This document shows positions 12,659-24,635 of a DNA stretch of 64,000 bases, one piece after another (positions within the stretch are counted from its first letter, which is position 1; the number at the start of each line of letters is the position of its first letter). The notes under the pieces are model-generated. The model ran no database searches. It was given only the letters and a program-made list of their open reading frames with translations, and was not told the DNA's origin. The position numbers and the translations under genes were made by a program. Origin of the DNA: Streblospio benedicti (Eukaryota > Annelida > Polychaeta > Spionida > Spionidae); the NCBI GenBank assembly GCA_019095985.1, contig CM032661.1, forward strand, positions 36,301,183 through 36,365,182, in the 5' to 3' direction.

Positions 12659-13193
12659 TATTTGTTATTGTAGGAGTGAAAGTATCGTTATGTAGTGCAA
12701 TCTGTTTGCGTGATTGTTATTGCCAATTGATATATGACCAGTGTAAATAATGGGTGTGTGATATTTTGAAAAATGTGTATACAAGCATGGTATTTTGTGT
12801 ATCTATTACCATATTTTATCCAATTATGAATGAAATAACTTGTAATTAAAGCAAGTATGTTAATGACGACAATGCTGTTGTATTTTACAGTTTATAATTT
12901 GGCTGAGCTGTAGCATGTGGTTTTATTTTTTATATTATTTGAATCCAATGGAAAAACGTTTGTTGACATGTGCAAATGCATGAATATATTTGTTAAATGG
13001 TAATATTGTAAGGATGATAGGAATTATGTTTTAAATTAAAAAAAAATCTGAAATTCTGTTACATTTTATTTACAATCATCATCAGTATTTCATGAAGGTG
13101 ACAAGTAGTCATGTTAGCAAATCCAAACATTGACGTACGCATGTAAATACATTGGTAAAATTTATATACATCAAGTTGAAAATGAAAAAATCC

Positions 13194-13199
13194 TTTATT
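13194..13199 (-). promoter_or_regulatory. Poly(A) signal AATAAA of MIC13
   Basis: On the minus strand the MIC13 stop TAA ends at 13200 and AATAAA starts at the next base. Cleavage 10-30 nt further on would leave a 3' UTR of only a few dozen bases. Confidence 0.6.
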
Positions 13200-16100
13200 T
13201 TATGGCATAATATAATTAGCTATCGTCTTGACACCTTCTTTCGTCCACTTTCCAAAGTTTTCAGGAACCAGTGAAAGTGTACTAAAAGTTTTCTGCACAC
13301 CTAAAATTGAACATATAGCTACATGTAAAAAAAATTTGGAAAAAGATTACGTATTCTAGAGTGGAATTCTAATAATCTAATTAATATAAAGCCAAAATGT
13401 TCTCTATTAGAATCGCTACATTAAAAAATCTATATAGCATTTTATTGTTTATACAACAAAACAATTAATGCATACATGGTACAGACACATTCAATCCTTA
13501 AATCTACTTTTCTACAAATACTATTTTTTTTTACTAGAAAGTTCATTTTTGTGAAGTATTTATAACTTGGAAAATTACCACAGTTCCAATAATCTCTGGC
13601 GGTGCTGTCTACAACGTCTACTGAGGGTACCTAAAATAAACGTCAGTATGGTGTAGATTTTGTAAAGTTTTTAAGGAAAAATTAACAATTTGGTATGAAC
13701 AAACTATTATGTATTCAAAAAATAGTAATTTGAAGGTCCATATATCTAAATTCTGCACACATCGATATTTGATTAGCATACAAGCAGATTAAATATTCTA
13801 TGGATATTTTTTTTAGGGAGTGGCTAGGTAGCCAATGTCGACTTTGTAGCCAATCCACAGTGGGTATGCTAGGGATTTTTTGGCTAACTAGCCTACCCTC
13901 TGTGTAAGCTGGGGGGGCCGACGGAAATCCTATATCAGTAGAGTGCATTAGCATACCATCTTCAAAAGAAATAATATTAAGATATATGAAATTTGCACAA
14001 AACATTGTCCTAATAGGTACTAAAGTACTCAGGTGGGAAGTAGCCATTCTTCATTCGGTCTGTCTTTAGGGAATGAATACCGAATCAATTCTTTTTGGAG
14101 GAAAGGTATCGAATACTGTTGTATTCTGGTGACAAGCTCATTTAGTACATATCTTTCTTTATAATCAATGTAAAAACATAAATTTAGCCTTATTTTGATC
14201 ATATTCATGGTATTTTATCTGAATATTCATCTCCAACTTGCATTTTCATATACAAACAAGGCGGCATTATTTTTGCGTTCGACAAACATCTTCAATGGTT
14301 TACTTGAGTCACTGTTTAAAATATCACAACGTGACTGGAGTATTGTGATTGCTTTCAAGAAATGAAACGCATGCAATTAGTCTCGATCAGCGCACTGCGC
14401 TGTTTTGGACTCTTAGTGGCGCTTGTCATATCGCAACTGACCATGTGGTTTTCTTTCTTGAAAGGAATTCATGCAAATCAACACAAAATGGAGGAATAGA
14501 AGAAAAAATAAACGATATAGAATATATTTTACTTTTTTTTGCTCTAGAATGTGTCAATTCGATTGTAAAATATTCAATTTGAATGTGACAATTTCATACC
14601 AAAATAATCATAAACCGTGTGACAACTGTGATAGGTACTAAGTACAATTTCATTGAAAGAAATTTATTAGGACTACTCAACTTAGGCTAGCAAGATTACC
14701 ATCTTTAGGAGTATGAATATTCAAAATCAATGTTCTATGTAAATATCATATATGCATAAGAAGTGAATAATCTAACACCATTGTTTACTGTAAAACTAGA
14801 AATGTTTGCACACAATTTAATTTGCGAATTTCTTGAGTAGTTACAATGAAGCAAACTTATAGTCAGCAAACACCAATAGCCTATAGCCTATATAGATGTA
14901 AAGTCGATACAGGATGGACCCAAATGAGGTACAAGTATGTCATGTATATATGTACATAGTAAATTGATGGTTTGAAAGCTGTTTTAGGGAAGGCTTGTTA
15001 TCGCTTCTGACTGCGATTATTTGAAACAGAAAATGCGCTGATTCAGGCTATTATTAATTCAATTTTCTTTTTTTCTTAATGTTTCTAGTCTGACCATACT
15101 GTGGTGTAAAGAATTATTTGTTTGACGGTTTGTTTTTTATCATGCATGTTTTTATATGGATTTTTGTCCGAAATAAAGATATAAATAAAAATAAAAAATA
15201 AAATCACAAAATTAAATAGTCACAAAATAATTTATAGATGAAAATCGCAAAATTTATTGGCCATGAAATATTCTAGTTTTACAGTATATAGTAACCAAAC
15301 CCAAAACATTCAATATTACGATAACAAGAAAATATAATCTTTGTATATTTATTATTAAGGTGGTATTAAAGTCACTATTATAGAGATTTCCATCGGCTCC
15401 CTAGATTACACACTGGGTAGACTCGGTATCCAAAGTGTGCTGGCTGGCTACAGAGCTGACATTAGCCACCAGCTGCTATCCACTCATTTTTTTTATATGA
15501 TGATGACATTGAGATATGACTCACCTTTTCCACATAATTTGTTGCATCTGGAAGAACTGATGTCTTCACCTGTCTTGCAAGGTCCATCGTAGGCTGAGCA
15601 TTAGTACTCCATATTCCTTGAGTAGCAGTGAAATATACAGCTCCAACACCAACACCCAGCTTAGCACCTCTGATTTAACATGAAAACATGAATTTAAATT
15701 GAGTGAACACCATTGGTGTGTTGCAAAAAACTTGTTCTTGAACTAAACTAAAAAAAAAAGAAGATTTATAAAAAACAAAATGATCACTTGGAATATTCAT
15801 AGAGCAAGAAATATATATGATATTAAACTTCTTTTGGAGGCTATAAGGGCTGAGTCATTATTAAGACATGGGGGTAGGGGTGGGGGGCATAAAACTTGGG
15901 TGTCATATGTTTAAATTTGAATGCTGAAAGTTTGAAAATGTATGTTGTTGCATTTGGGAGGATCAAATGTTCTGACTTGTAGACTATTATGGTTGGGTGG
16001 GACAGGAGGTCAAATATTCCGAATGGTTCTTATGGGATTCTCTAGAAACCAGTAAAAAAAGTGGGCCCATTGGACATGGACGTCCGTAAAAAACAATCGA

Positions 16101-16927
16101 AATATTCGATCAAAATTTAAAAAAAATCCCAAGTCTAATTTTTCTAATTTTACAGTGATAGGGAAGCATCATTCAGATTAGAAATGAATATATTCTATAT
16201 TCATTGATATTGTCAACAAAGCTTTCTCTAAGAAATAATGAACCTTTCAGACAGCCCATTTTATTTGTAAGAGAACATACCTCTATGGCCCTCAAATGTC
16301 TTATAGATATACCAATTTTCACCATGTGCAAGAAAATAATGAAAATCTTTAATCAAAATCCCAAATAGAAGCTCTGTACAGCTTATTGTAGCCGGCAAAG
16401 TTTTCTCATATTGTATTAAAATTGGGCCTTAACCCTCCCCCCCCCTCCCCCTTTCAAAATCCTAGTTTTGGAGCTACATTGCAATTATACAGTATTCGTG
16501 TATTGCCTAAAAAAGCTCCTCCATTAAGAATATGCCAAGCTCTTGGTAGAGGCACTAGTGCTCAAGGTTTTTAGGGTGCCAATAACCGAGCACTGCCTAT
16601 ATTAATCAAATACATATGGCGAATATTTAGAATGACGACTGTAAAGTCAATAATATCCAAAGCCGGTAAATAGAGGTTATGCCATATTATAACTTGCCTC
16701 TTCAGCACTTCCCTCTAAAGTAAAGATTAAGTGTGAATGTCAAATAACAAAAGTAAACAAAATTCTCAAAACTTACTTCTACTTATCAGTACACCAACTG
16801 AGGTAACATACCTTACTTTGTGACACCTTCACTATGGTTGTATTGGAAGTTACCATATTATTAAAAAGGAATATGATCAATATACTAATAAAATGTAAAC
16901 TTACTTCCAAATTAAGGTGTATGCCAT
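13200..16927 (-). CDS. MICOS13: MICOS complex subunit MIC13/QIL1-like (4 exons, 106 aa)
   Basis: Small inner-membrane protein that bridges MICOS subcomplexes at mitochondrial crista junctions. Exons in transcript order: 16927-16905, 15669-15525, 13630-13579 and 13300-13200. All have consensus splice sites, all phases join, and the total is 106 residues (human 118). Residues 1-30 are MAYTLIWKGAKLGVG followed by a Gly-rich hydrophobic segment (VGAVYFTATQGIW), like human KGSVAGGAVYLVYDQ. Mid-protein RDYWNCG parallels human RDSWNAG, and the end LVPENFGKWTKEGVKTI parallels VAPSKAREYSKEGWEYV. Low but collinear similarity and matching length support the call. The start ATG at 16927 has no upstream in-frame alternative that keeps the exon short. 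Intron 2 carries a 1.7-kb inverted-repeat structure. Confidence 0.85.
13815..15489. mobile_element. Large inverted-repeat element in MIC13 intron 2
   Basis: Roughly 115-bp imperfect arms: the left (13815-13940) has GAGTGGCTAGGTAGCC, GACTTTGTAGCC and GCCGACGGAAATCC. The right (15370-15489) is the inverse with GAGTGGATAGC, GCTCTGTAGCC and GCCGATGGAAATC. The 1.4 kb between shows no transposase-like frame. Either a non-autonomous transposon with long termini or two independent inverted copies of one repeat. Confidence 0.55.
15670..16904. other. MIC13 intron 1, no recognised feature
   Basis: AT-rich intron with a G-rich patch near 15865-15895 and a C-run near 16435-16450. I see no exon or element. 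Confidence 0.4.
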
Positions 16928-17081
16928 CTTCTTGTATTATCACCCGCTGCTAAGTGGGGTTAAGTCCCAGAATTAACTCTACTATAGTCTCTTTTACAGC
17001 GTCAAATAAGCGTTCGTGGCGCGAAGCAGAACGTTTTCTGTGAGAGGAGACTAAACTAGCTATAGGATTCAGACCACAAAA

Positions 17082-17634
17082 CATGTTACACAACGAACCT
17101 GGTTGTGTATTTATCATTCTTTTCTAAACAGTTACAATACTGTTTTAAGAAATGTGAACAACTAGTACGGCTGAGTACAAGCATGATTACCATAGTATCA
17201 CCCCTCTACCACATGCTGCATACCATATGTCACAAATCTTGTCTAAGACCACAAAACAAATACTCATTTGTAACATCCATTAACAGTAATGGCCAACAAG
17301 ATCTCTTATACTTAAAGTTGGTCAAAAATCCTTATTTTGATCAGCAAAGTACCTGATTTTTCGAGTTGCGATTAGAGGAAACCATGTGTACATGACCACC
17401 TTAGCAGAGCTCCGTTAGCCATTTTATCATTCTTCTTCATGTAATTTCATTGGCTATGATGACCGAGAAGTATCCGATAATCTGGAAAGGGTTATCACCC
17501 CTGTTCGAAGAGGGGTGATACTATGGTTATCATGCTTGTACTCAGCCGTACTAGTTTTTCACATTTTTTAAAACAGTATTGTAATTGTTTAGAAAAGAAT
17601 GATAAATACACAACCAGGTTCGTTGTGTAACATG
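17082..17634. mobile_element. Foldback element with 126-bp arms
   Basis: The left arm 17082-17207 starts CATGTTACACAACGAACCTG. The right arm 17509-17634 ends in its inverse, CAGGTTCGTTGTGTAACATG. Arms are near-identical throughout, including GTACGGCTGAGTACAAGCAT, so the insertion is fairly young. The 300-bp middle is non-coding. It abuts a second hairpin at 17634. Confidence 0.8.
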
Positions 17635-17728
17635 AATTATTTTATCAGGATTAGTTCTTGTGGCACATCAGGCTCGCCCTTCCGGCTTGCCGTGATATGC
17701 CACAAGAACTCACCTAATAAAATAATTC
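17634..17728. repeat. 95-bp hairpin abutting the foldback element
   Basis: About 40-bp arms, GAATTATTTTATCAGGATTA onward and its inverse ending TAATAAAATAATTC, flank a GC-richer loop with GGCTCGCCCTTCCGGC. Shares its first bases with the end of the neighbouring foldback, so it is either a nested MITE or part of one compound unit. Confidence 0.7.
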
Positions 17729-17981
17729 GTATTACTAACTCGCCTGGTTTTGTCTATGTATAATGATCACATGAGTATTTTGCAGAACATATATATCATT
17801 TAACCATGCAATGGTGAGTGAGTGATTGTGTGAGTGATTAATTGTGAGCTGAATGTGTTGCTGTTACATGTATGTGAGAAATTATCAATTGATTAAGAAG
17901 TATGCCAATGACCTAGTGTAAAATGTTAAGTTGTGAGAGTAAGACTTGAATCACAACTTAAAAGGGATATACACAGCAAAT

Positions 17982-18390
17982 GATGCATCACGCCGTAACC
18001 CAGGGTAACCCGGGGTCCGTATAATGCCCCGGGGTGCCGTGAAATGCAAACCCCGGCATGTCGTAATGCCCCGTTTCTCCCGTGTTATTTCTGAATATCG
18101 GTCGTTGCTAAAAAGCAGACCGCCACACGTAATGACTGCGATGTGCATTTTCGTTTTGTCACAACGTGCTAAGTTGGAAATTGAGTTTAAATAAATTAAG
18201 AATAAATAAGATGTTTCCTTTGTGACAAAACTTTAACATTTTGCTTATGAATATTAACAAAATTTGATATCACATTAGCCTAACAGCATGCCGGGGTATT
18301 GATGTTGAAAAAAAATAATTAATTCGCTCAAAAATGATTTTTTATTATTTTCACGATATCACGATAACCCGGGTTACGGCGTGGTGCATC
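17982..18390. mobile_element. 409-bp MITE with GC-rich termini
   Basis: Termini GATGCATCACGCCGTAACCC and its inverse ending GGGTTACGGCGTGGTGCATC flank a 409-bp non-coding body with CCCCGG-rich inner repeats. The flanking AAAT at 17978-17981 and 18391-18394 is a possible 4-bp target duplication. Superfamily not assigned. Confidence 0.75.
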
Positions 18391-18424
18391 AAATGCGTCC
18401 TTAGTTAGATTGAATCAATAATTT

Positions 18425-18850
18425 TGGTTTTGATACACTTGACATGTTGCTCTTAATAATTTATGATTTTACAATTTTTAGCACGTGTTTTGATAAAATA
18501 TCAATACCTATAAAAAGTGGACTGCCATAATGATTGTCACTTCCATATCTCCCCTGGAAAGACAAAACACTTCATGAAATTACAGTCTCTTTCACCCTGC
18601 ACTGACAGCCAAAATTAGCTGATAAGAAAAATTTACCAAGGCTGATAAGATGTCAATGTTTACAAACATGATGTTTGGGTACATTTCATGCATATGAAAC
18701 CGGACCAGTTTAGAGCAATGATTAATTATGAAGAAATGGAACACTGCTCTTAGATAACTATGTATATATTCAACTGGCTCAGCAAGTACTATTTATGTGG
18801 CATAAAGGTTAGATATGACGTAAAACTCCCCCGTGCATATCTCTTTAAAC
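18425..18850 (+). repeat. Dispersed repeat, copy 2 (pair with 6825-7260)
   Basis: Ordered similarity to 6825-7260, same orientation; see that entry. It lies upstream of the phospholipase gene. Confidence 0.7.
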
Positions 18851-19437
18851 CACATTTACATTTACAATGGTCTTTATTTCATATGGATTCAAATGTGTCT
18901 GTCTTAATTATGATAGATAAAGTGTTCAGGTTTTGCTTACATATGTCAACTTATTGCCAACCCTATCCTCATGATATGGGGAACAATGTCAACATATGCA
19001 TTGTGAAGAGTTATAAAACCAGTTTGTGCACAATAACACGAGCATGGTCCATATTGATGAACACACAGACCTGTAGCAGTGTTTGTACCCAATGCTGAAC
19101 TTTGTTAAGTTATATAATGGCATGTTCACAGAAAGTTCCTTTTGAGGCTAATAAATTATCCGTATCCTTATGTCCTGAATAAGAGCAGTCTTCTGTTATT
19201 CAATAGTGTTATCACCAGTTCAGTACAAAACAAGAAGAAAAAAACGTAAATCAACAACAAAACACACGTGATAAAAATAAACATTTGAGAGGAGCTGATA
19301 AAGTCCACCATTTGCAATGTAGTGTAATTCTACTGTTACGGGAAATCGCGTTGCCATTATTGGCAGTGCAATGTTAGCCTCGTTTTCAGTTTCAAACATC
19401 AGACCATCACAGGGACAGAAGAAAAAAATTGACGAAA

Positions 19438-22400
19438 ATGTTGAGTTATTTCTTTATTTTCTCCATTGTCATTGGCACTATACTGTCTGCGCCTGCATAT
19501 GAAAAACAAGCAGGTTCTCCAGTTATACTAGGTATGTCCATTTTGTTTTAACACTCGCCGGCATGTCTTACAATTGGATTTACATGATGCATGTTCGCAG
19601 TTGGAAACCATTACCATGTCGTAAATGGCATTTACCAAACAAATAAGTTCAAGGTTGTTCTCTAATGAAACTTGCGGTTATTATTGAATAAATGATTAGT
19701 GTAATGGAACGTAATGCTATGAATATCTATGTAAAATATTTTGATTTTAAGTTCGCGATAATCTTTGGGCCGATTTGCCTGAACAAGGTGTGAGAAAACT
19801 AACCAATGAAAGTTCAAGTTGACGACACACCCTAATTTATCAATTAATGAAGAACACCATACCAAGTCAAGTGTACAATGCTCGCAGCCAGGGGCATTTT
19901 ATATAGACAAGAAATAAGAAAAATTTCACTGTGACATTAGTAGAAAAATTATGCATTATGATGAGGTTTTGATATGTCACTGAAACTTAATTTTTTCATT
20001 TCTGTATATTGCCCCTGTGATATCAAATGGGTGAATGTCATCTTCACAGTGGAAGTGTATTATCTTTAAAATTTAATTATTACACAGATGTCATTAGCAT
20101 GTTTAGTATACTGTGCTCTAGACAACGGATACACTGTAAAGCTAAGTTACTAGTACATAGAGGTCTATAGGACTAATATGACACAAAAGTTATTAGTCCC
20201 ACAGAACATGAAAATTGTCCTACTTATTCTACACAGTTTGGCTTTGAGAAAAGCAGGTCGTCTGGAAGACGAGTCGGTTAAGATTCTTACTCGTCCTGTT
20301 GAAATGATACTAGATGTGCGCACCCACACATCGACATACGCCAGCAGATTGTCACATCTCTAAAATGTATGTGTGACAACCTGCTAACATATGTTGAGGT
20401 GTTGACGCCCGCATCTACTAGTCTGTGACTACTGACTAGCGAACGAGTATTTATTCGGGGCACTGTTACATGGCATGAACATCTTAATATTTTCAGATGA
20501 TTACATTAGGTTAGAATTGAATGCCACTCTTACAATTTGTAAGTATTCTAATTTCTTTGTCTAGTTCCTGGAGATGGAGGAAGCCAGTTTGAAGCCCGCT
20601 TAAATAAGACCAAAACTGTTCACAGCTTCTGTGATAAAACTACCAAAGGAAAATTTGAACCATTATGGTTGAGCTTGGAATCATTGGCTCCGTACATGTT
20701 GGATTGTTTGGTTGATAATATGAGGTATGCAGCAATTTGGTCTGATTGAAGCAAATTTAGATGCATGTTTGTGACATTTATTTAGGATTCTTTTTGAAAA
20801 CTATAGCTGTAGTGTTAACATCATTGTTATTAAATAAATGTCATCAAATTATAAATATTTGTTAGTCAATGTAACCATAAAGTGTTTCAATCATTGTGAA
20901 ATCTCAATGAATATTTTGCTTTTATAATTATGCTGATAAAAATGAAACATTATTAAATCTTTTAGGAAAAAATCGATGAAATATTTTACTCACTTGATAG
21001 CATTCTATAAGCTCAATTATTCCTTTTTCAGACTGATTTATGATAAAAAGACTCGTACCACTCAAAATAATGAAGGAGTTGAAATAAGACAAGTAGATTT
21101 TGGTAACACAACTGGGATAGAATATCTAGACGCGTCACCTATGCCTGGAAGTAAGTTAATATGCAATTTTGATATCATCAATTGTGGTTTATGGAAGTGG
21201 CCTTATCTCAATAATACAGACATCCACTTCGGCCAGAAGTGGCCTTATCTATAATACAGACATGCACTTCGGCCAGTTCAGAATAATATATATATATATA
21301 AATTTGAGAGCATTTTATTTATATTGATAAATTTCATTAGTGTGTTTTTATGTCTTCATATATGTATAGTATACATTGTATTTTGAAGAACAGGTGATAA
21401 TGCATTGGATATTGTTATCTTTGTCTTACTGAAATATATTCAATAGTGAAAAGAAAAAAAATCAATTAACAATGTTTATTACTACTATTTGTATAGTAAA
21501 AATAACTTATTTATATTTTGCAGCTTCATATTTTTATGAAATTGTTCTTAGTCTTGTAAATTTGGGATATAAAAAAGGCATAAATGTTCGAGGTGCACCA
21601 TATGACTTCAGGAAAGCGCCCAGTAAGTTCTTTTTATATATACATTTGTGCACAGTGCATCTAAGTCATCATATTTATATTCTAAATGAATTTGATAATT
21701 TAGTATAAGTTAGTATTTTCATTTCTTAATGAATATACTTCATGATAATTTTCAGATGAAATGCAAGATTTTATTAAGAAATTGGTTGAGTTGGTGGAAG
21801 ATACTTATAAGATAAATAACAATCAAAAGGTAATTGTTAATATGATGTTATTATATCTTCAATAGTATTTGAAAACGAGCTATACTTGTTATATAGGTAG
21901 TATATATTAGGTACCATAGCGTAGTGTGCAACTGTGAAGGGATGAGTTTGCTTAACACCCACTAAGACTGACTGGAAATCAATCAAATCCACTACCTTCG
22001 GTCCTACTGGTCCTGAAGCCAACTTCCTATCCATTCGACAACAGCAACACCCCAATTCCTTACCAATTTGAAATTTCCGTGGATAATAGTGTTGTGCTGT
22101 TCTGAATTCTCAAGACAGTCAAAATGTTGATTAGGTCAGTTCTCTAATGGCAGTGCTTGAAATATTGTGAGTCATTCATTCATAGTTGTTTAAAGACAGA
22201 ATAATGCTTGCCTGTTGTCAAAATTCAATTATGTACTTATGATGCTTAAGCCCACATTCATTAAGACCTGGCAATAAAATTCATATCAGTGCTATTGTTC
22301 AATTCCCAACTTCAATTTTGTTAAATTTGCAAACACTTATTTATAAGATGATTTTCTTCGCAGGTTGTTTTGGTGGGGCACAGTATGGGGAATCCATATT

Positions 22401-24635
22401 TGCTCTACCTTCTGAACGGACAGTCTCGGGCTTGGAAGGACAAGTATGTCAAGAGCTTTGTCAGTCTGGCTGCACCGTGGGGTGGCGCCGTCAAACCACT
22501 AAGACTGATGGCATCAGGTAAGAGACACAATTTTGGCTCATTATTGAATGTACATCATTGCCACTTGAGGCTTGTATAATGTGACTTGCCCCACTTTTAT
22601 GAAGTAATATATGAATTGTGTTGTGCTTATTTTTTTTTAATGAGTATGACTCAAATCTTCATTTTCATACAACTGCAATAAATATGTTCATACAAATCAA
22701 TCAAATCACCGTTTACTGATATAATGTTGGCAAGAAGTTGATGGTATATGTGTCTTCATGTTTTATACTAACCTTTCATTCAATTGGCTTTGCGGAAAAA
22801 TCTCTTACAATTACATTCAATTCTTTTCATGGGCCCCAGCATCATGGGAGTATGGAGGAGGCAGGGGTATACATACTACAGTACTATGCCTTATAAACAT
22901 TATCCCATACAAATTGTATAGTGGTTATAAAGCATAGTAGTATACATCCTCCCTCCCCCTCCCATGATGCTGGGGCCCGTGATTCTTTTACACAGACCAT
23001 GATTATATTGCTAAGAGGCATGCTATCAAATTGAAACCTATTATAGATTGCACCAAACTCTACATACAAAAATCTCAGAAGGCACTGTATTCTGTCTAGG
23101 TGATAACCTGGGCGTGTTTGTGGTGAACGCTCACAAGGCGCGACTGGAGCAGCGCTCCATGCCGAGCACGGCCTGGCTCATGCCCTACGACACGTTCTGG
23201 AACGACTCCGAGGTGCTCGTCACGTCACCCAACAGGACCTACACCGTCAAGGACTACAAACAGTTCTTTGAGGTAGGCTGGTGTTTTTTTTCCCCCCGGG
23301 GGCCATGTTCAAATAAAAAAAAGAGGATTTTCACCAACATGACAAGAAGTCTGCGCTATACATATGTATGAATTTCTAAATGCTTAACACTGTCTTTTAT
23401 TGTTTCTTGAATTATACTTCACGTTTGAGATATTTGAGATGTAAGTAAATTAAAGTAATAAAAACATGAATGAAATAGGTTCATTGTGGACAGTGTGTAT
23501 GTAATATACAAAATAGCTGGGTAGATATACTAGTTATACTGTTGCATTTTAAATCGGCCTCCACTGTATGCACACTGGGGAGTGAGATAAGAATAAATGT
23601 ACCTCAAAATGTACCAATACAGATCAGGAGTGAATTGAATAAAGTCAACTCCACCCATGATCAAGTACGGAAGGAAATAGACTTAAATGGCATTTGGCAC
23701 ATATGTTCATGGACCTTGTGTTTTCAGGACATCGAGCACCCTGAGGGCATGATGATGTGGGAGGACACAGTCCACTTGGGCCTGGACAAGCTCGCTGCCC
23801 CAGAGGTGGAGGTCCACTGTGTGCACGGAGTGGATGTCAAGACACCAGCCGGTAAGCCCTGCCCATTTAGGGATCTCTTAAGTGGCAGTTTATCAATTGA
23901 TGCCTTCTTTTGCAGTCTATGGTTCAGCCTAAAAAAAGCTCAAAATTACTGATTTACCAGTGAGTGTGAATGTGACATCTGTTGTGGGCAGTTTTGACTG
24001 ATTCTAGGGATCTCTTTAGTGACAGTCTATTAAGCATTGATGCCTTCCGTTGCAGTCTAGAATTAAGCCTTAAAAAGGGAGTAATTGACATCTATTGTGG
24101 TCAATTTTAGCTGATTCTAGGTTCTATTCTAGGCTGTAATCGTAGTAACATGTGCAAATTCAGCCACCAAAAGGTTACATGTGTCTTATTTAGCTCTGAC
24201 AGTGGAATGTGAATAGTGGTGGAAATTTACGAACGATTGACCATTTTTAGCATTATACAGTCATTTGGCTAATTTATTGCATTGATTTCAAATATGAGTG
24301 TGCTGCTTGAATGTGAGTAAAACCATTCAAGATGAAACTTTTTTGTCTTTGTCTTTATGCTTTCTCCTACAAAGAAGACTACTTACAATAATATTTTTTG
24401 TATTCAAGGTTTCACCTACACCACAAAGGGCAATTGGTATGACTACTATCCAACTGTTCAAAATGGCGATGGTGATGGCACAGTCAACCTAAGAAGTCTT
24501 CATGGCTGTTTGCGTTGGGTGGACAAAAATGGAGGCAAAAAGGTGCTGCATAAAACATTGGAGAAGGAGAGTCACATGGGCATTTTGGACAACAAAGATG
24601 CCATTGAGTACTTGAAACAAGTAGTTTATAATTGA
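19438..24635 (+). CDS. PLA2G15: Lysosomal phospholipase A2 / LCAT-like acyltransferase (9 exons, 407 aa)
   Basis: Lysosomal or secreted serine phospholipase/transacylase of the LCAT family, acting on glycerophospholipids. Exons: 19438-19531, 20565-20724, 21032-21150, 21524-21622, 21756-21829, 22364-22517, 23100-23272, 23728-23851 and 24409-24635. All junctions keep phase and give 407 residues (human 412). Residues 1-20 form a signal peptide. VILVPGDGGSQFEA (29-42) is the oxyanion-loop region. VRGAPYDFRKAP and VVLVGHSMGNPY hold the nucleophile Ser189. WKDKYVKSFVSLAAPWGG follows, then DGDGTVNLRSL with the catalytic Asp (353 or 355) and the ESHMGIL His388. Cys54 and Cys79-region cysteines match family disulfide positions. 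The triad is complete, so it is probably active. LCAT itself is less likely because the sequence tracks group XV PLA2 more closely. Confidence 0.95.
20313..20415. mobile_element. Short palindromic MITE in phospholipase intron 1
   Basis: 103 bp, nearly a full palindrome centred in CTAAAATGTATGTG, with outer GATGTGCGCAC and CGCCCGCATC ends. A flanking TA on each side (20311-20312, 20416-20417) fits a TA target duplication. It shares termini and core with 6047-6224. Confidence 0.65.
21193..21277 (+). repeat. Tandem duplication of about 44 bp
   Basis: Two adjacent units starting AAGTGGCCTTATCT and ending CACTTCGGCCAG, differing at a few bases. Each unit's ends (AAGTGGCC / GGCCAG) can partly pair. 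It begins 43 bp after the donor of phospholipase exon 3. Confidence 0.75.
21905..22055 (-). repeat. tRNA-derived SINE copy (minus)
   Basis: The reverse complement aligns along its length with 47464-47620. Shared words are CGAATGGATAGG, GAAGTTGG, AGCAAACT, GGTTGCACAC/AGTTGCACAC and ATGGTACCTA. The better copy has a B-box-like GAATTCGATTCCC. It lies in phospholipase intron 5. Confidence 0.65.
22831..22978. mobile_element. 148-bp foldback MITE in phospholipase intron 6
   Basis: GGGCCCCAGCATCATGGGAG at the left is the inverse of CTCCCATGATGCTGGGGCCC at the right. About 60-bp arms include GTATACATACTACAGTACTATG, and the loop is roughly 25 bp. Can form a strong intronic hairpin. Confidence 0.8.

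Noticed and set aside
13715-14047. 110-codon minus-strand frame
   Set aside because: Lies in MIC13 intron 2 and overlaps the left arm of an inverted repeat.
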